Positions 54,522-63,803 of a stretch of 64,000 nt of DNA are shown piece after piece; position 1 is the stretch's first letter, and each line of letters opens with the position of its first letter. Made by a program: the position numbers and the translations under genes. Under the pieces are notes generated by a model that was not told where the DNA came from, did no database searches, and saw only the letters and a list, made by a program, of their open reading frames with translations. Source of the stretch: Candidatus Melainabacteria bacterium (GTDB taxonomy: Bacteria > Cyanobacteriota > Vampirovibrionia > Obscuribacterales > Obscuribacteraceae). The stretch covers positions 46,913-110,912 of the forward strand of contig RXJR01000002.1 of NCBI GenBank assembly GCA_003963305.1, given 5' to 3'.

Positions 54522-54668
54522 GGAGAGCCTCGGATGCGTGGCTGCTTCGCACTATTTGTGCCGCCGCTCATGCTGAGCGAATACAGCTCGCCAGTGCATT
54601 GCCCAACATACGAAAAGATCAGCAAAATCGAAATAGCAGCGCCACCACATATAGTGCAAAAGCATCTT
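54522..54668 (+). pseudogene. Broken duplicate of the downstream DUF805/SRPBCC gene
   Basis: Its translation (PRM.GCFALFVP.LML.EYSSPV..PTYE.IS.I.IAAPP) aligns with the intact gene at 55688-55834. By my hand count 35 of 50 residues match. Similarity ends abruptly on both sides, and the rest of the domain is missing. It lies 92 nt before the intact gene's start. It sits inside an open frame (54441-54788) that has no ribosome site. A remnant of an incomplete tandem duplication. Confidence 0.75.
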
Positions 54669-54760
54669 ACGGAGGAGCAGAGTAAAATGAAGCTCCGAGA
54701 ATTCAATAACTTTCCGACAAATGCTGCTAGAGTTTTCAAAGTTGATTTCAGGTCAAGTCA

Positions 54761-56311
54761 ATGGATCCAAATAGCAAATCGCCAATAGCAATTCGAAAAC
54801 CTAAACACTATTTCCTGGCCAATCTGCCGAAAATGTCAGGTCAAGAATATGTGAAGTGGGGAACTTCCTTAATGCTCACTAAATACGGCATTGATTCATT
54901 CGTGAGTAACTATTTCTTTCACCGACAATGGGCATTTTCCAACTACTTCACGCCGGGTGTACTTAGCGGCGTAACCGGTCTCGATTCAGCAGATGCATGG
55001 TTCTACGGATGTATGCTCCTGTGGGCCCTTCCATTCACTTACCTCGGAGCCCGCTTTACACTGAGGCGACTTAATACGATTGGGCTGCCACCATGGATGG
55101 TGATATTGTTTTTCATTCCATTCGTTAATATGATCTTTTTCGTGATTCTATCGGTTGTTAATAGCGCTCCTTCCACAGAACCGCCGCCCTTGCTAGAGGT
55201 ATCTGGCAACAATGAAAAACAGGATGACGAAACAAAACATCAGCCCGCAGTAGCTGCCACTGCGCAAGTGGCAGTTTACAAACCTGTTTACCCAGGTGAA
55301 GCTACGGCACTAAAGATCATTAGCAAAATGCCTGTAAATAGTCCAAGGGCCTTCCTGATTGCAACTTTACTGCCCGTGCCCATTTCAGTCTTCGCTGCAA
55401 TGTTTAGCGTCACCACGCTTGGCGTTTACGGTTGGAGTGTATTCACCGTAATACCTTTTGTGGCAGCAATTTCCACGCCGGTAATTTACGGCTGGAACAA
55501 ACGACGAACTCTCATCGAGTGCCTGCTCAGCTCAATCACTTGCCTGATACTAATGGCTTCCGTATTACTTCTAATTCCTTTCGAGGGGGTTATCTGCCTG
55601 GCCATGGCTACTCCTCTGGCTGTGGGAGTGGGATTGGTGGGGGGACTGACTGGATACACCATTCAAGCATGTTTACCGCGCAACGAAGGCGTTCCGCGCA
55701 TGCTCGGTTGCTTCGCGCTTTTTGTGCCGATTCTAATGCTGGGCGAATACAGCTCACCGGTGGATTTTCCAACATACGAAAACATCAGTAGAATCAAGAT
55801 CGCCGCGCCACCACAGCTAGTGTGGAGATACCTTATCAATTTCCCCCGACTGAAAGAACCAACAGAGCCGATCTTTAAAACCGGCATAGCCTATCCGATT
55901 GAAGCGAAAATCAGCGGCAAAGGGCCGGGCGCTATTCGCGAATGTATTTTTACGACCGGAAAATTCGTCGAACCGATTGAAATTTGGGATGAGCCAAAGC
56001 TGCTGCGTTTCGGCGTTCTGGAACAAGCTCCGCCTATGCACGAGCTGTCTTTATACCCGCAACTACATCCACCCCATCTCGATCATTACCTCGTCGCCAA
56101 AGCAGGTCAATTCCGATTAGCTCCAACTCCAGATGGTTACACAGAATTGTTTGGCACAACATGGTACGAAAATCGCATGGGACCTGGAGCTTACTGGCAA
56201 TTATGGTCTGACTGGATTATTCACAGTATTCACATGCGTGTCCTGAATCATGTTAAAGACCTGGCAGAGACCGAGTATCAAGCTACTCAAAGCGCAAAGA
56301 GCAAAACCTAA
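54761..56311 (+). CDS. DUF805-like/SRPBCC membrane protein
   Basis: 516 residues. Residues 20-130 resemble DUF805: hydrophobic segments around YVKWGTSLM..., then AWFYGCMLLWALPFTYLGARFTLRRLNTIGLPPWMVIL. Residues 185-335 hold four more membrane segments. Residues 350-500 form an SRPBCC/START-like domain (KIAAPPQLVWRYLINFPRL, then FVEPIEIWDEPKLLRFGVL, then GYTELFGTTWYENRMG), which binds a hydrophobic ligand in other families. The fold assignments are mine by pattern. Function unknown. A fragment of the same gene precedes it. Confidence 0.72.
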   Translation: MDPNSKSPIAIRKPKHYFLANLPKMSGQEYVKWGTSLMLTKYGIDSFVSNYFFHRQWAFSNYFTPGVLSGVTGLDSADAWFYGCMLLWALPFTYLGARFTLRRLNTIGLPPWMVILFFIPFVNMIFFVILSVVNSAPSTEPPPLLEVSGNNEKQDDETKHQPAVAATAQVAVYKPVYPGEATALKIISKMPVNSPRAFLIATLLPVPISVFAAMFSVTTLGVYGWSVFTVIPFVAAISTPVIYGWNKRRTLIECLLSSITCLILMASVLLLIPFEGVICLAMATPLAVGVGLVGGLTGYTIQACLPRNEGVPRMLGCFALFVPILMLGEYSSPVDFPTYENISRIKIAAPPQLVWRYLINFPRLKEPTEPIFKTGIAYPIEAKISGKGPGAIRECIFTTGKFVEPIEIWDEPKLLRFGVLEQAPPMHELSLYPQLHPPHLDHYLVAKAGQFRLAPTPDGYTELFGTTWYENRMGPGAYWQLWSDWIIHSIHMRVLNHVKDLAETEYQATQSAKSKT

Positions 56312-56361
56312 CTAATGTCGGGAAATACAGCTTCCGGCAGATAAAGTTAACTCAGCAAAAT

Positions 56362-58158
56362 TCAAGCCGGCAAGCGAATCCAAAATTTGCTACCTTTGCC
56401 AACTTCGCTTTCAACACCTATTTTGCCGCCATGCTGCTCGACAATTGCCTTGCAGATAGATAATCCCAATCCGCTGCCTCTACGATTAGCAGAATCAGAG
56501 GAGTGGACTTGCTTGAACCGCTCAAATATTGATGCCAACTGCTCTACCGGAATACCTCGTCCGGTATCTACAACTGCAAACTCGATACCATCGGAAATCT
56601 TATTCGCTGTCAACTGAACAATCGCCTGCGCTGATGAAAACTTGATTGCATTGGACAAGAGATTAACGAGAACCTGCACCATTCTTGCTTCATCCAGACG
56701 AGCCATTGTTTCATTGTGCTCAGACTGAATTGAAATCTGGTTGCTTGCAGCCAGGGCCGCAACTGAATTAACAGCCGCATTGAAGAGACGCTCTACCGGA
56801 ACCTCCTCCTGCCAGTTCAGTTCCAGATTGCCGGACTCCAGGCGTTCAATGTCGACTAAATCTCCGACCAAATCTATCAACCGTGAAATACTTTGATTCA
56901 CGTCACGAAGTGAAGACATTCCTGGTTCGGACAACTCGCCGTATATTCCCTTTTCCAGGAGCTCTGTGTATGCCAGGATTGAGCACAAAGGCGAACGAAG
57001 ATCGTGGCTAACCATCGACACAAAGGCTTGCTTCATCTTTTCTAAGTTCTTAGTTTCAGTGACATCATGAGCCACGCAGAAATAAGCCTGACGAGAGTCT
57101 GACCACTGCACAGACCAGACAAAATCGCGCACCAAGCCGTCTTTACCAATGACTTGATTGTCCAAAACTTTTGTAGATGCACTTTCTTTCATTTCGGTGA
57201 GATATTCCAAACTGGCATCAATAGAGACAGGATGGAGAATAGTAACGAACCGAGCGCCGACGAGTTCGTCGCTAGAATATCCGAGAAGCAGCTCTATAGC
57301 GGGGTTAACAGATAAGAACTTCAAATCTGAATTGAGAGAACAGATTACCTCGCGCGCATTCTGCACCATAGCTTGCTCTTGTTCTTGCGCCTCCGACAGC
57401 GATGCAGCCATGTCACGAAATGCTTTATCCATAACTGACAGTTCATCACTACCAGTTAGCCTTTCATGCAAATCACGACCAGCAGCCAGACGCAAAATAT
57501 TGTCGGAAATAATACTGATTCGAGATGCAATATTGCGATTGAATATTATCGCCAGGGCAGCGGCCAGAATAATATTGACAAAAAATGCTGTTGCCAACGC
57601 GGTTTGCTGTTGCTCGCGAAATGATTTCAAAATCAAAGGGCTTTTATCCGATATAGACTTCTCACGGTCAACTAGACTCAATAAATCGGTAGAAGCTTTT
57701 ATGGAGATCAACTTTCCTGACTCCACCGCATCGTGAAATGTCTGAATAGCCTCCTCCATATTTCCTTCATGAACCATACGTTTAGAGGCAAGTATTCGGT
57801 TGATAATATCGTTTACCTGCGAGGAGATTGAGCGAACAATTGCCGACTCCTCGGCATTGTCCTTTGTCAATTCAGTCAGGTTCGCCATGTTCTCTTTTAT
57901 TTTGACAAAGACAACATTGAGCGTTCGTGTTGCCTGACTTATGTTAAATGGTCCTTTCTTATGTATCGAGTCAAGCCCAAGGTACAGGTCTCTAGCAGTT
58001 TTACTGGCAGTTTCAACGATCAAACGAGACCGATGCTCACGGTCGAGTTCACGCTCCAACTCAGACTGCAGTGAATAGAGCGAAGCGATACAGACGATTT
58101 GAACCATTAGCGGAACGAAGACAATGATCATTCCCTTTTGCAAAATGGTCAGTTTCAA
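56362..58158 (-). CDS. PAS-domain sensor histidine kinase
   Basis: 598 residues: membrane helix 10-30, a helical periplasmic region (31-186), membrane helix 187-208, HAMP 209-258, a PAS region near 262-368, HisKA with H385 in MVSHDLRSPLCS, and HATPase with NLLSNAIKFSS and SGLGLSICKAI near the C-terminus. All boxes intact. No receiver attached. It should phosphorylate a response regulator that is not obvious nearby. It is on the minus strand and divergent from the hydrolase. Confidence 0.94.
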   Translation of the reverse strand: MKLTILQKGMIIVFVPLMVQIVCIASLYSLQSELERELDREHRSRLIVETASKTARDLYLGLDSIHKKGPFNISQATRTLNVVFVKIKENMANLTELTKDNAEESAIVRSISSQVNDIINRILASKRMVHEGNMEEAIQTFHDAVESGKLISIKASTDLLSLVDREKSISDKSPLILKSFREQQQTALATAFFVNIILAAALAIIFNRNIASRISIISDNILRLAAGRDLHERLTGSDELSVMDKAFRDMAASLSEAQEQEQAMVQNAREVICSLNSDLKFLSVNPAIELLLGYSSDELVGARFVTILHPVSIDASLEYLTEMKESASTKVLDNQVIGKDGLVRDFVWSVQWSDSRQAYFCVAHDVTETKNLEKMKQAFVSMVSHDLRSPLCSILAYTELLEKGIYGELSEPGMSSLRDVNQSISRLIDLVGDLVDIERLESGNLELNWQEEVPVERLFNAAVNSVAALAASNQISIQSEHNETMARLDEARMVQVLVNLLSNAIKFSSAQAIVQLTANKISDGIEFAVVDTGRGIPVEQLASIFERFKQVHSSDSANRRGSGLGLSICKAIVEQHGGKIGVESEVGKGSKFWIRLPA

Positions 58159-58370
58159 ATTGGTCCCACCTGGTAAATCTTCAGGCTTTTTATAGCACGA
58201 TATGGCTTGCAGTACGCCTGATTTCGCGGACTTTGTCGCCTGCGCTCTGCTGCTTCATCCCGAGAACCTGAACCGATAAATTAAATCTCCCCACTTCGCA
58301 CAACTTACGCTTCAGCCGGGTGTATACGAATTAAGAACTTCCAGAATTATCCTGCCATCGAGGTGCTGAG

Positions 58371-59384
58371 GTGAACAATCGCTGGAAATCAGGAGCCTCG
58401 TTATTCCAAATTGGAAGAGTGGCAGGACCATGCGCAATGGCGTTCTTCCTCGCTCAATGTTACGGAATGCCACCAATCGCACTGGGTAATGGCTTTCTTT
58501 CCAACAACGCAAGCGGACAAGAAGAAGAAGAAGAAGAAGAAGGCGTGAGGGGAAGAATCCGACAACGCCTTCATGAGCGGCTGAACAAAATCAATAACAA
58601 GACAGCCGGTTACACAACACAAAATATTGCCGGGTTGGAGGTGGCGATCTGGAAACCATTCACGATGGAACAAGGAAAAGCACCGCTTGTTATTTTTTCC
58701 CACGGTTTCGGCGGTAGTGCTACACAAAGTGCCTTTCTCATGGACGCTCTCGCAAGAGCCGGCTATCTAGTCATCGCTCCGAACCACAAAGATGCACACG
58801 GGTCAACAGCAACTAATTTCCGACCTCAAGTAGGTTTTAAAAACCCTAGAGAATGGAGCGATAAGACCCATTTAGACAGGCATGACGATATCGTCAAGTT
58901 GATTTCCGCACTACACTCAGATCCACAATGGAATAAACAAATCGACTGGAGTGAGCTGGCTCTTTGTGGGCATTCGCTGGGAGGTTATACCGTCCTGGGA
59001 CTGGCAGGAGCTTGGCCATCATGGAAAATACCTGGAGTCAAAGCTGTGATTGCACTTTCACCCTATGTCACCCCATATATAGACAGCGGCAACCTGGCTG
59101 GTATGCATGTACCGGTCATGTACCAGGGTGGTACCAAAGATTTCGGCATAACACCATTTGTCAGAAGACCAGGCGGAGCCTACGAAAAAACTTCTGCCCC
59201 AGCCTACTTCGTAGAATTCGATCAATTCACACACTTCACCTGGTCGAACTTTAATCGTGAACCCGATAAGCAAGCACAAATTGACTATTACTGCATTGCC
59301 TTTCTCAATAAGTATGCCAGAGGCGAGGACGACGGCACGCTGCAAAAGAGAATCGCTGGCGTCGTAGACTTTAAGTCGAAGTAA
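58371..59384 (+). CDS. Secreted/anchored alpha/beta hydrolase, PAF-AH/dienelactone-type
   Basis: 337 residues, start GTG with GAGGTG upstream. Residues 12-50 hold a weak hydrophobic signal-like region, followed by seven Glu (51-57), a charged linker. Hydrolase core: VIFSHGFGG (oxyanion region), nucleophile S202 in CGHSLGGYTVLG, ALSPYVTPY, and H of FTHFTWSNF as candidate His. The acid residue is likely D in GGTKDFGI. An esterase or lipase; natural substrate unknown. No clear operon partner. Confidence 0.82.
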   Translation: MNNRWKSGASLFQIGRVAGPCAMAFFLAQCYGMPPIALGNGFLSNNASGQEEEEEEEGVRGRIRQRLHERLNKINNKTAGYTTQNIAGLEVAIWKPFTMEQGKAPLVIFSHGFGGSATQSAFLMDALARAGYLVIAPNHKDAHGSTATNFRPQVGFKNPREWSDKTHLDRHDDIVKLISALHSDPQWNKQIDWSELALCGHSLGGYTVLGLAGAWPSWKIPGVKAVIALSPYVTPYIDSGNLAGMHVPVMYQGGTKDFGITPFVRRPGGAYEKTSAPAYFVEFDQFTHFTWSNFNREPDKQAQIDYYCIAFLNKYARGEDDGTLQKRIAGVVDFKSK

Positions 59385-59509
59385 AAAGAACCGTTCATGC
59401 GTTCTGCACGTCAGACGACTAATTTGGATAGAGGGCAATAGCATCGCACTGTCATCTATTCGTATTAAGCTGTCGGCGCTAACGTGTAACATAGTAATGG
59501 AATCAACAG

Positions 59510-60040
59510 ATGACTCTTAGTTACTCAGTACGACGAAAATTAGACTTAAGACTACAAACGTCTACATCCATGAAAAGGTCGGGTCGGGCAATTAGAAAGC
59601 CGCGGGGTTCGGCGATCAGTGAGATGGCGCCAGCCCTCTTTCTTCTGCTTGTGGTGGCAGTTTTTCCCGTCCTCGATCTAATTTTCGACGGACTCGGCTA
59701 CTGCGCCTGCGTAACCCTGAACAATTTGCAGTTGCGCGAAGCCGTGCGAGTACCAAAATCACAAGCGACTGACCCGAATGGCAGCGTACAACTTGAAATC
59801 CCGAACAACTGGAGGGCCTCTGTCTTTGGGGGACTGGCACCGCTCATGGCCGAACCAGTCACTGAAGTAAGCTATGACGTTGTCGCGGGCAACGCCGTCG
59901 CCACTGTCTCAACTACGGTGCAAGTGCGCCCTTTGCTGGTGATACCTTTCTTCCCAAACATCCCTGGCCTGAGCGCGCCCATGCCGTTAACAATCACAAC
60001 CAGCAGAATTCTCGAGAATCCTGCATTTTTGAACTATTGA
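59510..60040 (+). CDS. TadE-like pseudopilin/minor pilin
   Basis: 176 residues. After a basic N-terminus, RGSAISEMAPALFLLLVVAVFPVLDLIF gives a Gly/Glu-containing leader-like motif and one membrane helix (about 36-58), as in TadE-family proteins. The remainder is extracytoplasmic beta-rich. An ATG at 59570 would shorten the basic stretch. First of four overlapping or adjacent genes (7-nt gap to the next), an operon. Confidence 0.7.
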   Translation: MTLSYSVRRKLDLRLQTSTSMKRSGRAIRKPRGSAISEMAPALFLLLVVAVFPVLDLIFDGLGYCACVTLNNLQLREAVRVPKSQATDPNGSVQLEIPNNWRASVFGGLAPLMAEPVTEVSYDVVAGNAVATVSTTVQVRPLLVIPFFPNIPGLSAPMPLTITTSRILENPAFLNY

Positions 60041-60047
60041 GGCGACG

Positions 60048-60605
60048 ATGAATAGCAATAACATTCGTCTAGCTTCTAACAAATGGTCTGGATGGTTTAA
60101 CCCGCATTTCGATATCGGTTTACACATTTGTCCTCCAACAGGTAGAGCGATATCGCCGCGCCAACGGTCCGGTGGTCGCACAGGCTCCAGAGGGTCGAGA
60201 CCGCCTGCAGCAACAGGCAGAAAAAAGGGACAGAGTTTAATCGAAGTCATGGTCGGTTTGCTCGTGATCATCCCGATAGGCTTAGCAGCAGTGGATATAG
60301 TGGTGCTCACAAACGCCAGTCAAAACAACGAAGAAATTGCAGAAACAGCCGCTAGAGCAGCCTCAACCAAGGCTAATGCGGCAAGCGCGACAAACGCGGT
60401 GCAACAAATCGTTGAGAGAGTCACCCTCAACAACGTAGTTCAAGACTTACAAATCGATGATGTCAATTTTGACCTGGGCAAGGGCACTGTCAGCGTATCG
60501 CTGATCATGACTGTAAAAATGCCCGTGCCCTTTCCAAATTTCAGTACTGTTTCATGCAAGGCTGGAGCCATTCAACCAATCGTATCCACGCCGGCCCCCC
60601 GGTGA
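60048..60605 (+). CDS. TadE/TadG-like protein
   Basis: 185 residues. About 55 basic/Arg-rich residues, then KKGQSLIEVMVGLLVIIPIGLAAVDIVVLTNA, a prepilin-like segment with Glu at position five after the Gly and a single membrane helix. The C-terminal part is extracytoplasmic. Ribosome site GAGG before ATG. The last codons overlap the start of the next gene (GTGA). A minor pilin or assembly factor of the Tad system. Confidence 0.75.
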   Translation: MNSNNIRLASNKWSGWFNPHFDIGLHICPPTGRAISPRQRSGGRTGSRGSRPPAATGRKKGQSLIEVMVGLLVIIPIGLAAVDIVVLTNASQNNEEIAETAARAASTKANAASATNAVQQIVERVTLNNVVQDLQIDDVNFDLGKGTVSVSLIMTVKMPVPFPNFSTVSCKAGAIQPIVSTPAPR

Positions 60606-62140
60606 AACAAGTGCGGCAGAAGAACAAACAACTCAGAACCAGACGCGGTGCATCTATCATCCTCGTTGCACTGTGCGCAGTCGGACTGGTCATACTTGTT
60701 TATCTTAGCTTTCACCTGGCTCTTATCATGGGCGGCTCACGAGAGGTGCGTAATGCAGTTGACGCGGCTGTCCTGAACGTGGGTAAACGCGTTCCACAAC
60801 TCAAGGTGCCGGCCAACATATTCGCAGACTGTGCTGACTCTGCCGGTTTCATTGGTATGAGCAACATCAGCCGCGTCTGGGGAAAGGCTTATTTGATTAA
60901 TGCAAATGTAGAGGGCATGCGATACGAAGGACTCCTGACTGGTTCGGCATCAGATGCAGCAGACAAAGTCTATTCAGCCGCGCAACAAGTCAACGATAAC
61001 CTGCGAGCGCAACTGACCAACAAAAGCCTCCTTGACCAATTTTTCAATCAGCTGTCATCCAACAAGCCAGCCAAACTGCTGGGAGAATCAGCCACCGTAC
61101 AAACCCAGGCTGACAACAAAATCGGCTGGGCTACAGCCATGGTTGATCGAGGTGCTGAAAGCAATTTGACTGTTTCGCAAAGCCAATTGCCAACAGGAGT
61201 ACACGCAAAGATCGTGGATCTCGGCAACCAGCAGTACATGCAGGGATACACCCCGATCCGCACAAATGGGCGGGAATTCGTCTTTCCAAGTTTCAAGCGC
61301 GGTGAGATGCCGCATCTTATATCAGACTCGACTTTCCAGCGAAATACCAGCGGCATAGTCACAAATCCAATACCAAACGCTTTCCGGGAGATGGGAAGCG
61401 CTGATGGTCAGGGCACCACCCTCAGTGCATCTGCTTGCGCTCAAGCCAACCCTCGAACCCAGTATCAACTGGCCATACCACATGCATTCGTGACGATTAC
61501 TTTTTCCAATCGAGCTTTATGGATTGTGGAAGGGAAACAGGTAAAAGAAAGCTTTTACGGATTCGAGCCTGAAACACAGCAAGGTGTAAAAAAACAGCCT
61601 CTCTCTGTGGGAGGCATGCTTGATGGATTCGCAAATCTTGGTAATGAATACAAGTTGGGCAGCCTCTGGCAACTATTCACGAAGTGTCCGGGTGATCACA
61701 CAGCCGCGCTAAACAAACTTGTCCAGAGGGTGAAAGAAATCGATCACACGTTTACGACTCAAAAGTTAACGGCCCTGATGTCAAATCAGATGCTGATGCC
61801 TGGCGCCTCTCGTTATATCATCTATCCACATTACACGAGCCCTGACGCAACAAGCCCAACCATGAGAATAGCCTCTATACCAGGCTCAGCGCTCCCTGGT
61901 TGGCTTCAGGCGGCTAATCCGCCGGAGGGGCAAAGCGCAGTTATCATCACAGAAGAAGCGTCCATCGACGATCCAAATATCTGCTGGGACAATATTATTG
62001 GCGGGAAATCTCCAACCGGACGGCACTGGACCGAATTTTACGGCAGTATAAGCTGGCAGCCAGGCACTGGGATGGGACAATGTCTGGGAGACCTTAAACT
62101 CTCCAGAACCACCAAGTGCGTTTTCACAGGTGTTCCTTGA
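60602..62140 (+). CDS. TadG-like protein with large extracytoplasmic domain
   Basis: 512 residues from GTG at 60602, in a 4-nt overlap with the previous gene. RRGASIILVALCAVGLVILVYLSFHLALI forms one membrane helix near residues 15-42, as in TadG, followed by a large extracytoplasmic domain with no recognised motif. It shares the prepilin-like start with its two neighbours. The next gene starts at its stop (TGATG), so all are coupled. Confidence 0.78.
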   Translation: MKQVRQKNKQLRTRRGASIILVALCAVGLVILVYLSFHLALIMGGSREVRNAVDAAVLNVGKRVPQLKVPANIFADCADSAGFIGMSNISRVWGKAYLINANVEGMRYEGLLTGSASDAADKVYSAAQQVNDNLRAQLTNKSLLDQFFNQLSSNKPAKLLGESATVQTQADNKIGWATAMVDRGAESNLTVSQSQLPTGVHAKIVDLGNQQYMQGYTPIRTNGREFVFPSFKRGEMPHLISDSTFQRNTSGIVTNPIPNAFREMGSADGQGTTLSASACAQANPRTQYQLAIPHAFVTITFSNRALWIVEGKQVKESFYGFEPETQQGVKKQPLSVGGMLDGFANLGNEYKLGSLWQLFTKCPGDHTAALNKLVQRVKEIDHTFTTQKLTALMSNQMLMPGASRYIIYPHYTSPDATSPTMRIASIPGSALPGWLQAANPPEGQSAVIITEEASIDDPNICWDNIIGGKSPTGRHWTEFYGSISWQPGTGMGQCLGDLKLSRTTKCVFTGVP

Positions 62141-63081
62141 TGACAAAATTCGTAAAAACAAGAACCATTGCATTGAGTGCACTTTTTGCGCTGTCGCTCG
62201 CATTGCCTCTAACACCAGTGGCTCTCGCTGAACAGAATTTCTTGAAACAGGGAATCGCAGAATTCAACGCTGGCAATTATTCCGATGCATCCGGACACCT
62301 TGGCGCAGCTTTATCTACCGACTTCAACAATTCCGTTCTGCACTACTACCTGGGAAATTGCTACGTGCACATGAAACAGCGTGATGCAGCCATTCGTGAA
62401 TTTCGTATTGCCTATGCTCTAGATCCCGACAAAGATGTAGGTAAGTATGCAAAGCAAGCTCTGGCTGGTCTGAATGCCGATGGTTCTACACCTACAGCAC
62501 TCGGTCCGGCAATTCCGGGGAATCAAAACGCAGACGCGATGGCAAAACTCGCCGTCGATAGATTGTTGGACCTTAAGTCTAAACCGGGCGGCTGGATGCC
62601 TACAGGACCGAATGGACTGCCGTTACCTACAGGCGGTTCCGGAGGAGCAGCGCCAGATCCAAACAAACCGCTACCACCTCTGCCGCCCGGGCAGAAAGTA
62701 GAAGTAGGCCGCGGCGGACGCTTAATTGAACCGTCACCCGTTCAGCCATCTCCGACCCCGATACCCACCAGTCCGGCCGACATAGCAAAACAACTGGAAG
62801 CTCTACGGAAGCTTTACGAAGGAAATCGCTATGTGCCGACGGCTAAAAGTAGCCATGAGTTACAAAAGACAGCTGACAATTTGCGCGAATTGATGACGCA
62901 GCAGGCGAAACCCGGTAGTCATCATCTAGTGCCAGCCGGAACAAACTTATACATTCGAAACTATCAAACAGTTCCACCAGATGGTGCTCAATTACCCATG
63001 TCGACTCCGGCCAACATCAATCCGGTGGGACCAACTTCTTCACCAAACAACAATTCATCGAACAGTCCGAAGAACAAATGA
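62140..63081 (+). CDS. Secreted TPR-like protein, TadD-type
   Basis: 313 residues, ATG overlapping the previous stop. Signal peptide (TIALSALFALSLALPLTPVALA). Residues 28-110 form TPR-like helices (LKQGIAEFNAGNYSDASGHLGAAL, then YYLGNCYVHMKQRDAAIREFRIAYALDPDK). The rest is Pro/Gly/Asn-rich with a disordered tail. Known TadD proteins carry TPRs and help pilus assembly, so the operon fits. Function otherwise unproven. Confidence 0.78.
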   Translation: MTKFVKTRTIALSALFALSLALPLTPVALAEQNFLKQGIAEFNAGNYSDASGHLGAALSTDFNNSVLHYYLGNCYVHMKQRDAAIREFRIAYALDPDKDVGKYAKQALAGLNADGSTPTALGPAIPGNQNADAMAKLAVDRLLDLKSKPGGWMPTGPNGLPLPTGGSGGAAPDPNKPLPPLPPGQKVEVGRGGRLIEPSPVQPSPTPIPTSPADIAKQLEALRKLYEGNRYVPTAKSSHELQKTADNLRELMTQQAKPGSHHLVPAGTNLYIRNYQTVPPDGAQLPMSTPANINPVGPTSSPNNNSSNSPKNK

Positions 63082-63119
63082 CCCCGGCTCAGCCATAGCA
63101 CGTACGTCCACTCCAGGGT

Positions 63120-63725
63120 CTACTGCTCCATCTCCACAAATTGCAAACAGTGTTTGCATTTCGCAAGCAGTGTCAGATCAAACGCTTCAAACTCAAAATC
63201 GAAAGATGCACAAATGTTTCGTGCCAGTCCATCGAGATAGTCCTTCTGAAATTCAACTGTTCGTCCGCACATGACACATTTGACATGACCGTGGTGACTC
63301 GTTTCGCGTTTCCAGGTATAGAACGTCACCCCTTTTATTTCCGTTTGCACAGCGGTACCCGTAGATACCAGCCGACGCAAAATTCTATAGACAGTACTCA
63401 GGTGCAAACTGACACCTTGCTCGAGTGCCTTTTCCTGAATGATGCTGGCCGTAAATAGGAAGTCGGGATCTGCGTCTCTCATCACATTTGCCACAACCTG
63501 CAAATGAGGGCGAAACGACTTAACGATATCGCCCTTGGTAGAGCGATATCGCTCCAAAAACCGGAAAGCTGTCCTTGTACTGATCTCAATGCCTATGCTG
63601 GCGCCTTCCATCTGTAACTCTTCAGCTGTAATCGATGGATTGACGCGAACCACATCGAGCAGACGGTAGCTCTGCTCCCACTGCAAAGGTCCCTTTCCGC
63701 CTCGTTTTCGCTTGATGTAATCCAT
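63120..63725 (-). CDS. Fur-family regulator with extra N-terminal helical segment
   Basis: 201 residues from ATG at 63725 (GGGGGTG upstream). Residues 12-62 look like a second winged-helix-like unit (SYRLLDVVRVNPSITAEELQ, then STRTAFRFLERYR). Residues 70-195 are Fur-like: HLSTVYRILRRLVSTG, HHGHVKCVMCGRTVEFQ, and a C-terminal CKHC, giving two CxxC pairs for structural zinc. Canonical Fur is about 140 residues, so the extension is unusual. The metal sensed is not clear (Fe, Zn, Mn or peroxide). It is divergent from nothing within the window; the palindrome lies before its start. Confidence 0.85.
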   Translation of the reverse strand: MDYIKRKRGGKGPLQWEQSYRLLDVVRVNPSITAEELQMEGASIGIEISTRTAFRFLERYRSTKGDIVKSFRPHLQVVANVMRDADPDFLFTASIIQEKALEQGVSLHLSTVYRILRRLVSTGTAVQTEIKGVTFYTWKRETSHHGHVKCVMCGRTVEFQKDYLDGLARNICASFDFEFEAFDLTLLAKCKHCLQFVEMEQ

Positions 63726-63763
63726 GGTCACCCCCGCCCCAGAACAATGCGTACTGTACACGA

Positions 63764-63803
63764 CACCAATTCTTATTGCGAATGTTCGCAATAAGAATTG
63801 GTG
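63764..63803. promoter_or_regulatory. Perfect 40-nt inverted repeat before the Fur-like gene
   Basis: Arms of 19 nt (63764-63782 and 63785-63803) with a 2-nt centre, core TTGCGAA-tg-TTCGCAA. It ends 39 nt before the Fur-like start and is AT-rich except for the core, as expected for an operator of a dimeric regulator. A related half-site ttattgcgaa appears at about 63861-63870, and aattgcga at about 63945. The remaining stretch to 64000 shows no gene. Self-regulation is the likely reading; terminator is unlikely because no T-run follows. Confidence 0.7.

Noticed and set aside
63764-63803. Palindrome as a terminator
   Set aside because: No T-run on either strand right after the stem, and it lies upstream of a start codon.
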